Assembly: GCA_963769115.1 (NCBI GenBank)
Contig: CAVYKN010000020.1
Coordinates: 372,001-436,000 of the forward strand
DNA from: DASTFY01 sp963769115
Lineage (GTDB): Bacteria > Actinomycetota > Acidimicrobiia > Acidimicrobiales > Ilumatobacteraceae
Length of the DNA: 64,000 nt
Direction: 5' to 3'
The notes below the pieces were generated by a model. The model saw nothing but the letters and a program-made list of their open reading frames with translations. It did not search any database and had not been told where the DNA came from. Of this stretch, positions 44,891 to 54,055 are shown one piece after another; position 1 is the stretch's first letter, and every line of letters begins with the position of its first letter. A program made the position numbers and the translations under genes.

Positions 44891-45790
44891 ATGGCGGCGA
44901 TCCCGTTCGTCCCTCCGCTCGAGGTCCGCTACGGCCAGGCCGAGCAGGTCAGCCCGCTCATCCGCCGGGTCGTGGCCGAGAACCCGTCGATGTTCACGTA
45001 TCGGGGCACGGGGACCTACATCATCGGCCGCGGTGAGGTCGCGGTCGTCGATCCCGGCCCGGAGCTGGAGTCGCACCAGGCCGCCCTCGCCGCTGCCCTG
45101 GAGGGCGAGCGGGTGACCCACATCCTGGTGACCCACTGCCACGCCGATCACTCCCCGCTGGCCCGCTGGCTGGCCGACGAGACCGGCGCCACCACTTTCG
45201 CCTTCGGCCCTCATGGCGCGATCGACCCCGAGGACGACGTGGTGACCGAGGAGGCCGTCGACACGGCGTTCGACCCCGACGTCAGGCTCGTCCACGGCGA
45301 GGTGGTCGAGGGCTCGGGCTGGACCGTGGAGGCCGTGCACACGCCGGGGCACACGTCCAACCACATGTCCTACGCGTTGGCTGAGGAGCGGGCGCTGTTC
45401 ACGGGTGATCACGTGATGGGCTGGTCGACGACCGTCATCGCTCCACCGGACGGGGACATGCGGGCCTACTTCGCCAGCCTGCGCCTGCTGCTCGGGCGGG
45501 ACGACGCCGTGCTGTGGCCCACCCACGGCGGGCCTGTGACCGATCCCCCTCCGTTCCTGGAGGCCTACCTGGCGCACCGGCTGGAACGGGAGGCGCAGGT
45601 GGTCGCCTGCGTCCACCGGGGGACCGGCACCGTTCCCGCCATCGTGGCCGAGCTCTACACCGCCGTGCCGAAGGAGCTGCACCCGGCCGCCGAGCGCAGC
45701 GTGTTCGCCCACCTCGTGAAGCTGGTGGACGACGGGGTCGTCAGCTGTGACGGGCCGCTGACTGCAGAGGCGACGTTCGCGCCCGTGTGA
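44891..45790 (+). CDS. MBL-fold metallo-hydrolase, glyoxalase II/LACTB2-like
   Basis: The protein has 299 residues. HCHADHSPLARWLAD supplies the HxHxDH zinc ligands, and later VHTPGHTSNHMSY and LFTGDHVMGW carry the remaining histidine and aspartate. The C-terminal part (HRLEREAQVVACVHRG, VFAHLVKLVDDGVV) is a winged-helix-like domain as in LACTB2-type MBL proteins. Likely a hydrolase of thioester or phosphodiester substrates. It lies seven bases after the AI-2E-type gene. Confidence 0.87.
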   Translation: MAAIPFVPPLEVRYGQAEQVSPLIRRVVAENPSMFTYRGTGTYIIGRGEVAVVDPGPELESHQAALAAALEGERVTHILVTHCHADHSPLARWLADETGATTFAFGPHGAIDPEDDVVTEEAVDTAFDPDVRLVHGEVVEGSGWTVEAVHTPGHTSNHMSYALAEERALFTGDHVMGWSTTVIAPPDGDMRAYFASLRLLLGRDDAVLWPTHGGPVTDPPPFLEAYLAHRLEREAQVVACVHRGTGTVPAIVAELYTAVPKELHPAAERSVFAHLVKLVDDGVVSCDGPLTAEATFAPV

Positions 45791-45802
45791 GGTCCGGCGA
45801 GC

Positions 45803-47314
45803 TCAGGGTTCGACGGCATCGGCGAGCGGCGGCGCAGCGGCGACGACGGGCTCGTCCCCTCCCTGGTCCATCCGGAAGGGCGGGTACTCGTCGGTCATCA
45901 GCATGACGTAGGCGGCGACGCGGTACACCCAGCGGTTCATGCCCATCACGAACGCGAAGATCCCGGACGGGTAGCGCCCGCGGAAGAGCAGCGAGATGCC
46001 GGCGAACACGGCCAGCAGGCCGATGAGCCCGAAGCTGCCGGCGAAGGTCCAGTCCGGCCCGTTCCAGCCGGCGTCGTCGCGGCCCCACGAGCCGAGCCAC
46101 CAACCCCAGCCGAAGATGCTCACGACGAGGAGGTGGGGGATGGCGAGGAGCCAGGACTTGACCAGCACCAGTCCCCGCGAGAGGTCCTCGGGGTAGGCGA
46201 CCTCGAGCGTCGCCGGGTAGTCGGCGGGGCTCAGCGAGAAGGGCGGGTAGCGGTCCGTGCCGAGCGCGCTGAACGAGTAGAAGCCGACCCGCCAGCTCCA
46301 CCGGAGCACCCCGACGTTGAAGTCGAACAGCGAGCGGGGGTAGCGCTTGGTGAAGAGGATCGCGAAGAAGGCGATGATCGTGACGATGAGGAAGGCCAGC
46401 CAGAGGAACGCCAGCACGATGTAGTGGGGGATGGCCAGGAGCCACTTCACCAGCCAGAGCCCGCGGCTGAGCTCGTCGTCGAGGTGGCCGGTGATCGTCA
46501 GCGGGTAGTGCGGCGCCGGCGACGGCACGCTGGCGACCCCGGGGATGCCCGCCGCCGCTGCGGTCGCCGCGGGTGCGCCCGGGACCGCTGGGGGCGGGAA
46601 CGGGGCGGGCCCGGTCACGGTGACCGGCTCGGCCGGGGCACGAGCCAGGCCGCGACCGGCGATGATGGCCAGGGCCGTGCCGCCGAGCAGCAGGACGAGA
46701 CCGCCGGCGAGCAGTGCGATGGTGGCCGGGAGGAACCAGCCGACCTTGATGCCGAGGCGCGCGTCCGTGTCGACGCCCGGGCTGGCGTCGGCGTTCATGA
46801 TGACGACCGTCCAGTCGCCGCTCTCGACCTCCCAGGTGAGGTTGCCGGCGTCACTGCCGGAGCTGGTCGCCACCCAGAAGGACTGCTCACCGGGTGGGGT
46901 CGGGACGGCGTCGCCCTCGCGCCGGCGGTAACGGACCCGATCGGGGTTGAGGTCGATGTCGCGGATCTGGTCGCGGCTCACGTCCCCGAGGTAGGCGGCG
47001 ACCTCCGCGCTCGGTCCGATGCCGGCGAACACCTGCGTCTCCTCGGCCGGCTCCACGACCAGCTTGACCGTGCCGAGCCCGCCCTGGTCGATGAGCCAGT
47101 CGGAGGGGCCCGGCCGGGTCTCGAGGTCGATGCGGTCCGACACGATGGCGTAGGTGGGCGTGGCCAGCCGCACCTCGGGGGTGCGGAAGAACCCGTCGTC
47201 GTCGCGCTGGGTGGCGTAACCGACCAGGGCGCCCGCTCCACCGGCCAGCAGGCCGAACCCGAGCAGGGCGAGCAGCGCGCCGATGACGATGAGAACGATC
47301 CGTCCGGCTTTCAC
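45803..47314 (-). CDS. DUF4389 membrane protein
   Basis: The protein has 503 residues. A first helix (about 5-30) and an extracytoplasmic beta-rich region (30-190) precede a second helix near 200-220, a Pro/Ala linker and two copies of the DUF4389 unit. Each copy has SRGLWLVKWLLAIPHYIVLAFL-type and FxVGVLRWSWRVGFYSFSALGTDRYPPFSL-type segments with membrane helices. Function is unknown; the duplication suggests a pseudo-symmetric membrane domain. It is convergent with the MBL gene and divergent from tRNA-Lys. Confidence 0.8.
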   Translation of the reverse strand: MKAGRIVLIVIGALLALLGFGLLAGGAGALVGYATQRDDDGFFRTPEVRLATPTYAIVSDRIDLETRPGPSDWLIDQGGLGTVKLVVEPAEETQVFAGIGPSAEVAAYLGDVSRDQIRDIDLNPDRVRYRRREGDAVPTPPGEQSFWVATSSGSDAGNLTWEVESGDWTVVIMNADASPGVDTDARLGIKVGWFLPATIALLAGGLVLLLGGTALAIIAGRGLARAPAEPVTVTGPAPFPPPAVPGAPAATAAAAGIPGVASVPSPAPHYPLTITGHLDDELSRGLWLVKWLLAIPHYIVLAFLWLAFLIVTIIAFFAILFTKRYPRSLFDFNVGVLRWSWRVGFYSFSALGTDRYPPFSLSPADYPATLEVAYPEDLSRGLVLVKSWLLAIPHLLVVSIFGWGWWLGSWGRDDAGWNGPDWTFAGSFGLIGLLAVFAGISLLFRGRYPSGIFAFVMGMNRWVYRVAAYVMLMTDEYPPFRMDQGGDEPVVAAAPPLADAVEP

Positions 47315-47393
47315 CGGCCCAGCATGGCCGAGGCGGAGCGAACAGGGAAGGGGTCACGGGCGTGCCGAGCCGTACGATGCCCCCACCCCTCGC

Positions 47394-47466
47394 GGGCCGC
47401 TAGCTCATCCGGTAGAGCAGGGGACTTTTAATCCCAAGGTGCAGGGTTCGAGACCCTGGCGGCCCA
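47394..47466 (+). tRNA. tRNA-Lys (anticodon TTT)
   Basis: GGGCCGC and GCGGCCC form the acceptor stem with A73; CCA is not encoded. The anticodon loop CTTTTAA on a GGGGA/TCCCA stem gives TTT. The D-arm (TAGCTCATCCGGTAGAGCA) and T-arm (GCAGGGTTCGAGACCCTG) are canonical. TACGAT at 47373-47378 is a plausible -10 element. Confidence 0.96.
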
Positions 47467-47581
47467 CCGCGAAGTGTGTTGATTCGGGTGATGCCCGGCG
47501 TTTGGCGGTCGGGTGATGTCCGACACCTTGTCCCACTCCTCAGCGACCGCGTCGTGAGGTGGTCACGGGTGGCGTGGACAG

Positions 47582-47917
47582 CTACGTCGAGACAATGATC
47601 AACGCCGAGAGCACGAGAGATCCCACAAACGCGCTCACGGTGATCGTAAGTGGCCACCGCGGCTGCGGAGCGTCCGTGTGACGGTCCAGGAGGCGCCCGA
47701 CGGTTGCATGCTGGAGATAGCCGACCACGACGAGCGCGGCGCCACTCAGGACGATGAGGACACCTCCGGCGCTGTAGAGGTCCTTGTTCTCGAGGCGGGT
47801 CGTGTCGGGCTGCACGATCAGGGCGACCTTCGCGACGACGAATCCGAGGCCGAAGAGGGCGATCCCGGTCCGAAGCCACGCGAGGTAGGTGCGGTCGTTC
47901 GCTAGCTCGCTATCCAT
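47582..47917 (-). CDS. DUF202/YidH-family small membrane protein
   Basis: The protein has 111 residues with about three membrane helices. The start ELANDRTYLAWLRTGIALFGLGFVVAK is the DUF202 signature (NERTFLAWxRT). The function is not known for most of the family; it is short, integral and often stands alone. The adjoining 223-bp gap (47918-48140) shows no gene. Confidence 0.88.
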   Translation of the reverse strand: MDSELANDRTYLAWLRTGIALFGLGFVVAKVALIVQPDTTRLENKDLYSAGGVLIVLSGAALVVVGYLQHATVGRLLDRHTDAPQPRWPLTITVSAFVGSLVLSALIIVST

Positions 47918-48140
47918 TGCCGAAGTAGATCACGGACATCGCGTCCACAAGATCGGCAGGCGACACCCGGTTCCTACGCATCGCGGCCGGAGCATCCGAA
48001 GGTGGGCAACCAGCACAACCGTGCAACTAGATCGACTACCGAAGTTCACCCGTTCGAGCGTGGTTCGATCGCTTGGGATCTCGCCAGCCGGGTAGAGCAC
48101 ACCGGTCGTCCGTGCCGGACCGGCTGAACGGAGAGTTGTC

Positions 48141-48692
48141 ATGCCCGACCCCTTTGCCCTGCTGGAGCTCGATCACCGCCACGTCGAGGCGCTCTTCGAG
48201 CAACTCGCTGAGTCCGACGAAGGACCCGAGCGTGAGCGCCTCGTGGGCGACCTCGAGGAGTCGTTGACTGCGCACATGGCCTTCGAGGAGGGTGTGGTCT
48301 ACCCGCTCGTCGTGGAGGAGATCGACGCCGAGTCGGCGCAGGAGGCCGAGACCGAGCACGGGCTGGCCCGGGACGGTCTGGCCAAGGTCCGCGAGCTGGT
48401 GGCCCAGCCCGGCTTCGGCGCTGCCGTCGAATCGCTCAAGGGCGGCATCACCCACCACGTCGAAGAGGAAGAAGGCGAGATGTTCCCGAAGCTGCGCAGC
48501 GACACCGACGCCGACGTGCAGCAGCGTCTTGCCACCGACTTCATCGCCGCCAAGAGGGCCGCAAGTCTGCCCGTGGTGCCGCCCGAGGCCACCAAGGAGC
48601 AGCTCGTCGACATGGCCCGCGACCTCGACATCGACGGTCGCAGCACGATGAACCGGGACCAGCTGATCGAGGCGGTCACCCAAGCGACCTGA
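48141..48692 (+). CDS. Hemerythrin-domain protein with C-terminal Rho-N/SAP-like helix pair
   Basis: The protein has 183 residues. Ligand-like residues occur in the hemerythrin order: LDHRHVEALFEQL, LTAHMAFEEGVVYP, ETEHGLARDGL and GGITHHVEEEEGEMFP. A diiron-oxo site binding oxygen, NO or acting in iron handling is typical. The last ~30 residues (TKEQLVDMARDLDIDGRSTMNRDQLIEAV) look like a small Rho-N/SAP-type nucleic-acid-binding helix pair, as also seen in other actinobacterial hemerythrins. ATG 48141 follows GGAGAG. It stands as a single gene. Confidence 0.85.
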   Translation: MPDPFALLELDHRHVEALFEQLAESDEGPERERLVGDLEESLTAHMAFEEGVVYPLVVEEIDAESAQEAETEHGLARDGLAKVRELVAQPGFGAAVESLKGGITHHVEEEEGEMFPKLRSDTDADVQQRLATDFIAAKRAASLPVVPPEATKEQLVDMARDLDIDGRSTMNRDQLIEAVTQAT

Positions 48693-48719
48693 CACGCGCG
48701 TGGCCGGTACGGTCCGCAC

Positions 48720-49508
48720 ATGCACACGGCCCGGCAGCTCGATGCCGCCTACTTCGGCATCGCCGTCGACGGTGTTCCGTCGTCGCGGGAAGACGTCTTC
48801 CCGGAGTGGGGTGTCCACGATCGTCTTGGCGTCGTCGTGGACCGCCCGCTCGGCGCCACGGGCGCGTCGATGCTGATCCAGCTGGCGATCACGGCGTTCT
48901 ACGACGTCAAGCCGAGTCGACGAGAGGTCACGCTGTACCCGGAGATCTACCTTTTCCACGTCGGCGGCCGGCACGGGAACCACGCCTACTACGACGTCTA
49001 CCCGCCCCGGAAGGAGGTGGTGGTGGCGGACGATGCGGCCGAGATCCTGGAGGCGATCAACGACCGGGCGATCACCCGCTTGGCGGTCGTCGACGGGCCG
49101 GCGCAGGAGGTGACGCACCACTGGAAGGAGCCGGCCGCCGCGCTGGACCGCTTGGTGACCGCGTATGCCTACGATCCGAGCGGCCGGGTCGATCGGGGCG
49201 ACATCGAGATCACCGCCACGGACCGGCGCGCGCTCGTCAACACCTCGATCATCCTGCAGCCGAAGACGACCTATGCCGAGCAGCATGAAGCTCGCGTCCA
49301 GTCGGGCGGTCGATCGCTGGCCGCGAACGAGGTGATCGTCTCGACGGACTACGTCGGAGACGATGTGGCCACGGAGGTCCGTGAGCTCGTCATCGAGCAG
49401 CGCCGCGACACGGACACCGACGGCGGCACTCGCGAGACGTACCGCCGGATCGGGAGAGCCGACGCGCTGCGGATGCTGCACGTGCGCAGGGAGGCCGCGG
49501 TCCACTGA
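48720..49508 (+). CDS. Conserved hypothetical protein
   Basis: The protein has 262 residues, is soluble and has no signal peptide. YLFHVGGRHGNHAYYDVYPPRKEVVVADDAAEIL shows an aromatic/His-rich middle, and the C-terminal half is acidic with few aromatic residues. I do not recognise a family. ATG 48720 is 27 bp after the hemerythrin stop on the same strand, so the two may be co-transcribed. Confidence 0.55.
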   Translation: MHTARQLDAAYFGIAVDGVPSSREDVFPEWGVHDRLGVVVDRPLGATGASMLIQLAITAFYDVKPSRREVTLYPEIYLFHVGGRHGNHAYYDVYPPRKEVVVADDAAEILEAINDRAITRLAVVDGPAQEVTHHWKEPAAALDRLVTAYAYDPSGRVDRGDIEITATDRRALVNTSIILQPKTTYAEQHEARVQSGGRSLAANEVIVSTDYVGDDVATEVRELVIEQRRDTDTDGGTRETYRRIGRADALRMLHVRREAAVH

Positions 49509-49556
49509 GGCCACACCTCCCGGCCGGTTGCGGTGGCTCGTTCAGCGTGGTGAGGT

Positions 49557-50033
49557 GTGGCGATGGATGCCGCGAGCCCGGAGACGTGGACGCCCGTCGT
49601 CGAGGTCGACATGCTCGTCCGCCGACCTGCCATGGAGGTGTGGGAGTCCTTCGCGGACCCCGATCAGATCCGCAGGTTCTGGCTCGCCCGCTCGAGCGGA
49701 CGTCTGGAGACCGGGGCCACGGTCGCCTGGGAGTTCAAGATCGCCGGCGCCGAGACCGAGGTGACCGTGGCACGGGCCGTGCCCGGAGAGATGCTGGATC
49801 TGCGCTGGGACGACGGTCAGCCGCTGCAGATCTCCTTCGAGGCGCGCGACGACGCCACGTTGGTGACTGTTCGGGTCACCGACTTCGGCGGTGACACCCC
49901 GGCCGCCAACGCGGTCGAGTCGATGTCGGGCTTCACCCTGGTGCTGGCATCGCTGAAGATGTGGCTCGAGCACGGGATCGAGGGTGACCTGATGTACGAC
50001 AAGTTCCCGGACGCCAGCTACGCCGACCGCTGA
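49557..50033 (+). CDS. SRPBCC/AHSA1-like small ligand-binding protein
   Basis: From GTG 49557 (or ATG 49563) the protein has ~158 residues. DMLVRRPAMEVWESFADPDQIRRFW and TGATVAWEFKIAGAETEVTVARAVPGEMLDLRW, then the long C-terminal helix GFTLVLASLKMWLEHGI, fit the helix-grip START/AHSA1 fold. Such proteins bind hydrophobic ligands or act as co-chaperone-like factors. No catalytic residue can be named. It follows the hypothetical gene by ~48 bp. The 168-bp gap after it (50034-50201) shows no clear gene, only a short tail-like reading ending at 50180. Confidence 0.75.
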   Translation: MAMDAASPETWTPVVEVDMLVRRPAMEVWESFADPDQIRRFWLARSSGRLETGATVAWEFKIAGAETEVTVARAVPGEMLDLRWDDGQPLQISFEARDDATLVTVRVTDFGGDTPAANAVESMSGFTLVLASLKMWLEHGIEGDLMYDKFPDASYADR

Positions 50034-50201
50034 CCCTCGGTGTCGCTGCTACGCCGGCCGGAGCACGCGACCGAGGTGACCCGCTCGATGCCTTCGTGAT
50101 GGTCGCGCTCGCCGCGGCGGTCGCGTGCGGTCCTGTTGTTCGACGACGACGCCAAGGCCTACTTCGGCCAGCGTGTCTAGCCGCCTCGGGCCGGACTGGC
50201 C

Positions 50202-50906
50202 CTAGCTCATCGAGGAGACGGTGCTGGGCCTGACCGTCAGTCGCCGCGCCGCGATCCGCGGCGCGATCCGGTCGTACACCCAGAGCCCGCCGAACCCGAT
50301 GAGCGCGCCGAAGGCCCAACCGCCGACCACGTCCACGGGCAGGTGCACGCCGTGCACGACGCGGGCGACACCCACCAGCACCGCGATGGCCAGGACGGCG
50401 GCGCGGAAGCGGGCCGGGATGGCGGCCATCACCATGATCGCCACCGCCGACGCCACGACCGCGCTGTGCCCCGAGATGAAGCCCAGGCCGGCTCCGGTCC
50501 CCTCGCGCACGTTGATGCCGGGGAGGTACTCGAGCGGCCGCCCGCGCTCCACCCACCGCTTGATGAGCTTGGCCCCGAACCAGGCCACGAGACCGACCAC
50601 GATCGTCGTCAACGCCAGCAGCCGGTCGCGCTTGAAGACGAGGATGCCCACCGCGACGAGGAGCGGAGCGGCGAGCGTGCCGAGCTGCATCAGCGGATAG
50701 AGCGCCGTCGCGACGCTGTCCGGTGCGCCGTTGATCCACTCCGTCAGCGACAGCTCCCAGCCCGGCACCGAGCTCTGGAGGGCGACGATCAGCGAGAGGA
50801 ACAGCGCCACGGCCGCGAGGACGGCGTACCAGCCGGGGTAGCGGAAGCCACCCATCGGCTCCGTCGGCCCGGTCGCCTCGACGGCCTGCATCGGGGAGAA
50901 GTCCAT
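50202..50906 (-). CDS. PAP2-superfamily phosphatase
   Basis: The protein has 234 residues with five or six membrane helices. The three PAP2 signatures are present: KLIKRWVERGRP, GFISGHSAV and HGVHLPVDVVGGW. Such enzymes dephosphorylate lipid phosphates, for instance phosphatidic acid or undecaprenyl diphosphate, on the outer face of the membrane. ATG 50906 was chosen because the upstream frame reads into antisense sequence. Confidence 0.88.
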   Translation of the reverse strand: MDFSPMQAVEATGPTEPMGGFRYPGWYAVLAAVALFLSLIVALQSSVPGWELSLTEWINGAPDSVATALYPLMQLGTLAAPLLVAVGILVFKRDRLLALTTIVVGLVAWFGAKLIKRWVERGRPLEYLPGINVREGTGAGLGFISGHSAVVASAVAIMVMAAIPARFRAAVLAIAVLVGVARVVHGVHLPVDVVGGWAFGALIGFGGLWVYDRIAPRIAARRLTVRPSTVSSMS

Positions 50907-50966
50907 CACACGCAGCCCCGGCCGTGCCGGTCGTGCCGCCTGGGCCGTTGTGATAGGAGCACCTCC

Positions 50967-51153
50967 ATGATCGAGCCACTCGAAGGGGTTCCCTCCGGCG
51001 TCCTCGGCTTCGAAGCGATCGGAGAGGTCGAGGCCTCGGACTCTACCGGCGTCCTCGTTCCGGCCGTCGAGGCTGCGGCGATCCGCCGGCGACCTCACGC
51101 TGTTCCCGTTGGCGGACCGGCCCGCGGCGATCGCCTGGGCCGGCGCCGACTGA
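50967..51153 (+). pseudogene. Remnant of a SpoIIAA-like (STAS) gene with internal deletion
   Basis: ATG 50967, seven bases after AGGAG, opens MIEPLEGVPSGVLGFEAIGE and VLVPAVEAAA, the typical N-terminus of SpoIIAA-like proteins. The typical C-terminus TLFPLADRPAAIAWAGAD follows almost immediately in the +1 frame and ends at TGA 51151-51153. About 65 codons from the middle of a ~120-residue family member are missing. The intact ribosome binding site suggests recent loss. Unlike the one-base slips elsewhere in this window, this gap is too large for a simple base-calling error. Confidence 0.6.
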
Positions 51154-51155
51154 GC

Positions 51156-53166
51156 ATGACCCCGGACGGCGCGGGCCGCTCCGCCCCCGCTCTGGCCCCT
51201 GGCGCCGGAGGCGCGCGAGCGCGCCCGCATCGGCCGGTACCTCGCGTGGCTCGAGGCCGAGCGCGGCCTGACCTTCGCCGACTACGACGAGCTGTGGCGA
51301 TGGTCGATCTCCGACCTCGACGGCTTCTGGACCTCCATCTGGGAGTACTTCGACGTGTCCGGCGGGCCCGCGCCCCGACCCGTGCTCGCTGAACGGGTCC
51401 TGCCGGGCGCCCGCTGGTTCCCGACGGCCCGGCTCAACTACGCCGAGCGCCTGCTGGCGGCGTGGGCCGATCGCCCGGCGGATGTGGCTCTGGTGGCGTA
51501 CGGGCAGACCCGCCCTCCGATCGAGGTCACGGCGGGCGAGCTCCTGGACGCCGTGACGCGGGTGCGCGCCGCGCTGCTGGCCCGGGGCGTCGGCAGGGGG
51601 GACCGTGTCGCCGCCTACCTGCCGAACATCCCCGAGACGGTGGTGGCCTTCCTCGCCTGCGCCGGCATCGGAGCCGTCTGGTGCTCGTGCGCCACCGAGT
51701 TCGGCCCGCGCAGCGTCATCGACCGCTTCTCGCAGGTCGAGCCCAAGGTTCTCCTCGCCGTCGCCGGCTACCGCTACGGCGACGAGCTCATCGACACCAG
51801 AGGCCGGGTGGCGGAGGTGCGCGAAGCGCTGACCTCGGTCGAGCTCGTGATCGAGGTCCCGTACAGCGAGCTGCGCCTCGACGGCGCCGACGTGACCTGG
51901 CCCGACCTCCTGGCCGAGGGACCGGGCGACGAGGAGCTGCGCTTCGAGCCGGTGCCCTTCGATCACCCGCTCGTCATCCTGTTCTCGTCCGGTACGACCG
52001 GGTTGCCCAAGGCGATCGTGCACGGCCACGGCGGCGTCCTGCTGGAGCACCTCAAGAACCACGCGCTCAGCTGGGACCTCGGGCCCGGTGACCGCTTCAT
52101 GTGGTTCACGACGACCGCGTGGATGATGTGGAACGCGCTGGTGTCCGGTCTGATGGTCGGCGCGTCGCTCGTCCTGCTGGACGGCAATCCGCTCCATCCC
52201 GAACTGGAGCGGCAGTGGGAGCTGGCGTCGGTTGCCGGGGCAACCGTCATGGGGCTCAGCCCGGGGTTCATCATGGCCTGCCGCCGGAACGGCGCGGAGC
52301 CGACCCGCCGGTTCGACCTCTCGCGCCTGCGATCGCTGGCCGCCGCCGGCTCGCCGTTGCCGGCCGAGGGCAGCGTGTGGATCCACGAGCAGTTCGGACC
52401 CGACGTCCCGCTCAACGTCGGGAGTGGAGGAACGGACGTCTGCACCGGACTCGTCCAGGGCAGCCCGCTGCTGCCCGTGTGGGCCGGCGAGATGTCGGGG
52501 CGCTGCCTGGGGGTGAGTGCCTGGGCCTACGACGAGGACGGCTCGGTGGTCGTCGGCGAGCTCGGAGAACTGGTCATCACCGAGCCCATGCCGTCGATGC
52601 CCGTCGGCCTGTGGGGCGACGACGACGGCAAGCGCCTGGCGGCCACGTACTTCGAGCAGTACCCCGGGGTCATGCGCTTCGGCGACTGGATCCGCTTCAG
52701 CGAGTGGGGCAGCTGCGTGATCACCGGGCGCTCGGACGCCACGCTCAACCGGGGTGGCGTGCGCATCGGGACGGCGGAGCTGTACCGGGTGATCGAGGAT
52801 CTGCCCGGCATCACCGACAGCCTGGCCGTGCACCTGGAGGACAACGAGGGCGGCCCGGGCGAGCTGATCCTGCTGGTGGTCACCGACGACGGACGGCTCG
52901 ACGACGAGCGTCGCCGTTCGATCGCCGCCGCCGTCAAGGCGGCGCTGTCACCGCGGCACGTGCCCGACACCATCGCCGCTGTGCCGGACATCCCCCGCAA
53001 CCTCACCGGCAAGAAGCTCGAGCTGCCCGTGAAGAAGATCCTGCTGGGGGCCGACCCGGCCTCGGTCGTGAGCCGCGACGCCATGGCGAACCCGGCCTCG
53101 CTGCCGCCGATCATCGAGCTGGCATCGGCGCGCACGAGCCGGCGAGAGGAGATCTCCCATGGCTGA
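51156..53166 (+). CDS. Acetoacetyl-CoA synthetase (acyl-adenylate-forming), frameshifted near the start
   Basis: The protein carries LILFSSGTTGLPKAIVHGHGG (ATP-binding A3 motif), TTTAWMMWNALVSGLMVGASLVLLDGNP, NVGSGGTDVC, GDWIRFSEWG and ITGRSDATLNRGGVRIGT (hinge and A8), all acetoacetyl-CoA synthetase hallmarks. The N-terminal part LWPLAPEARERARIGRYLAWLEAERG is in frame with these, yet has no start codon. ATG 51156 reads MTPDGAGR and joins after removing one base at about 51180, giving a usual ~670-residue protein. It activates acetoacetate (or a related acid) to its CoA ester. It overlaps the amidohydrolase gene by eight bases. Confidence 0.88.
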
Positions 53167-54055
53167 GATGGACGTGGCCAGGTTGAAGGCCATCGACACG
53201 CACGTCCACGTCGAACAGGACGCCTGCGGACGCTTCGCGCTCGACGCCGAGCTGCTCGACGCGTCGGCGAAGTACTTCCGGTCCGACGACGAGCGCACGC
53301 CCACGGTCGAGCACCTGGCGGCGTACTACCGCGCTCGCGACATGGCTGCCGTGATCTTCACCGTCGATGCCGGGACCGGCCTGGGCCATCCTCCGCTGTC
53401 GAGCGCCGAGATCGCCGAACAGGCCGCCGAGCACGCGGACGTCTTGATCCCCTTCGGATCGGTCGATCCGTTGGCCGGACCCGCCGCGGTGGACCGCGCC
53501 CGCTCACTCGTACGCGACTCGGGCGTGCGCGGCTTCAAGTTCCACCCCAGCCTCCAGGCTTTCGAGCCGAACGACCCCGCCCACTATCCGCTCTGGGAGG
53601 CCATCGAGGAGCTGGGCGTCCCTGCGCTCTTCCACACAGGCCAGACAGGCATCGGCGCCGGGCTTCCCGGTGGGCGGGGCATCAAGCTCCGCTACTCCGA
53701 TCCCATGCTCCTCGACGACGTCGCCGCCGACTTCCCGGGGCTCACCGTCATCCTCGCCCACCCCTCCGTGCCGTGGCAGGACTCGGCCATCTCGATGGCG
53801 ACGCACAAGGCCAACGTCTACATCGACCTCTCGGGCTGGCTGCCCAAGTACTTCCCTGCGCAACTGGTCCGGGCGATCAACGGCCTGCTCAAGCAGAAGG
53901 TGCTGTTCGGCACCGACTACCCGCTGATCAGCCCCGAGCGGTGGATCGACAGCTTCGAGCAGCTCGAGATCAAGCCCGAGGTCCGGCCGCTGGTCATGAA
54001 GACCAACGCCATCGAGGTCCTCGGCCTCGGCGCGGCCGAGGCCGCGTCCGGCTAG
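53159..54055 (+). CDS. Amidohydrolase-family (TIM-barrel) protein, ACMSD-like
   Basis: The protein has 298 residues. AIDTHVHVEQ gives the HxH metal motif, GVRGFKFHPSLQAFEPND the second barrel motif, LTVILAHPSVPWQD a histidine and LFGTDYPLI the catalytic aspartate: the pattern of amidohydrolase-2 (ACMSD/decarboxylase-like) enzymes. It probably hydrolyses or decarboxylates a small organic acid. Its ATG lies within the end of the acetoacetyl-CoA synthetase gene, so the two are translationally coupled and may serve one catabolic route ending in an acetoacetate-like acid. Confidence 0.88.
   Translation: MAEMDVARLKAIDTHVHVEQDACGRFALDAELLDASAKYFRSDDERTPTVEHLAAYYRARDMAAVIFTVDAGTGLGHPPLSSAEIAEQAAEHADVLIPFGSVDPLAGPAAVDRARSLVRDSGVRGFKFHPSLQAFEPNDPAHYPLWEAIEELGVPALFHTGQTGIGAGLPGGRGIKLRYSDPMLLDDVAADFPGLTVILAHPSVPWQDSAISMATHKANVYIDLSGWLPKYFPAQLVRAINGLLKQKVLFGTDYPLISPERWIDSFEQLEIKPEVRPLVMKTNAIEVLGLGAAEAASG

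Noticed and set aside
50034..50201. A short open end reading VLLFDDDAKAYFGQRV before a TAG at 50180
   Set aside because: It resembles the tail of an amidohydrolase-type protein, but no start or upstream domain is visible, so it is too weak to call a gene or remnant.
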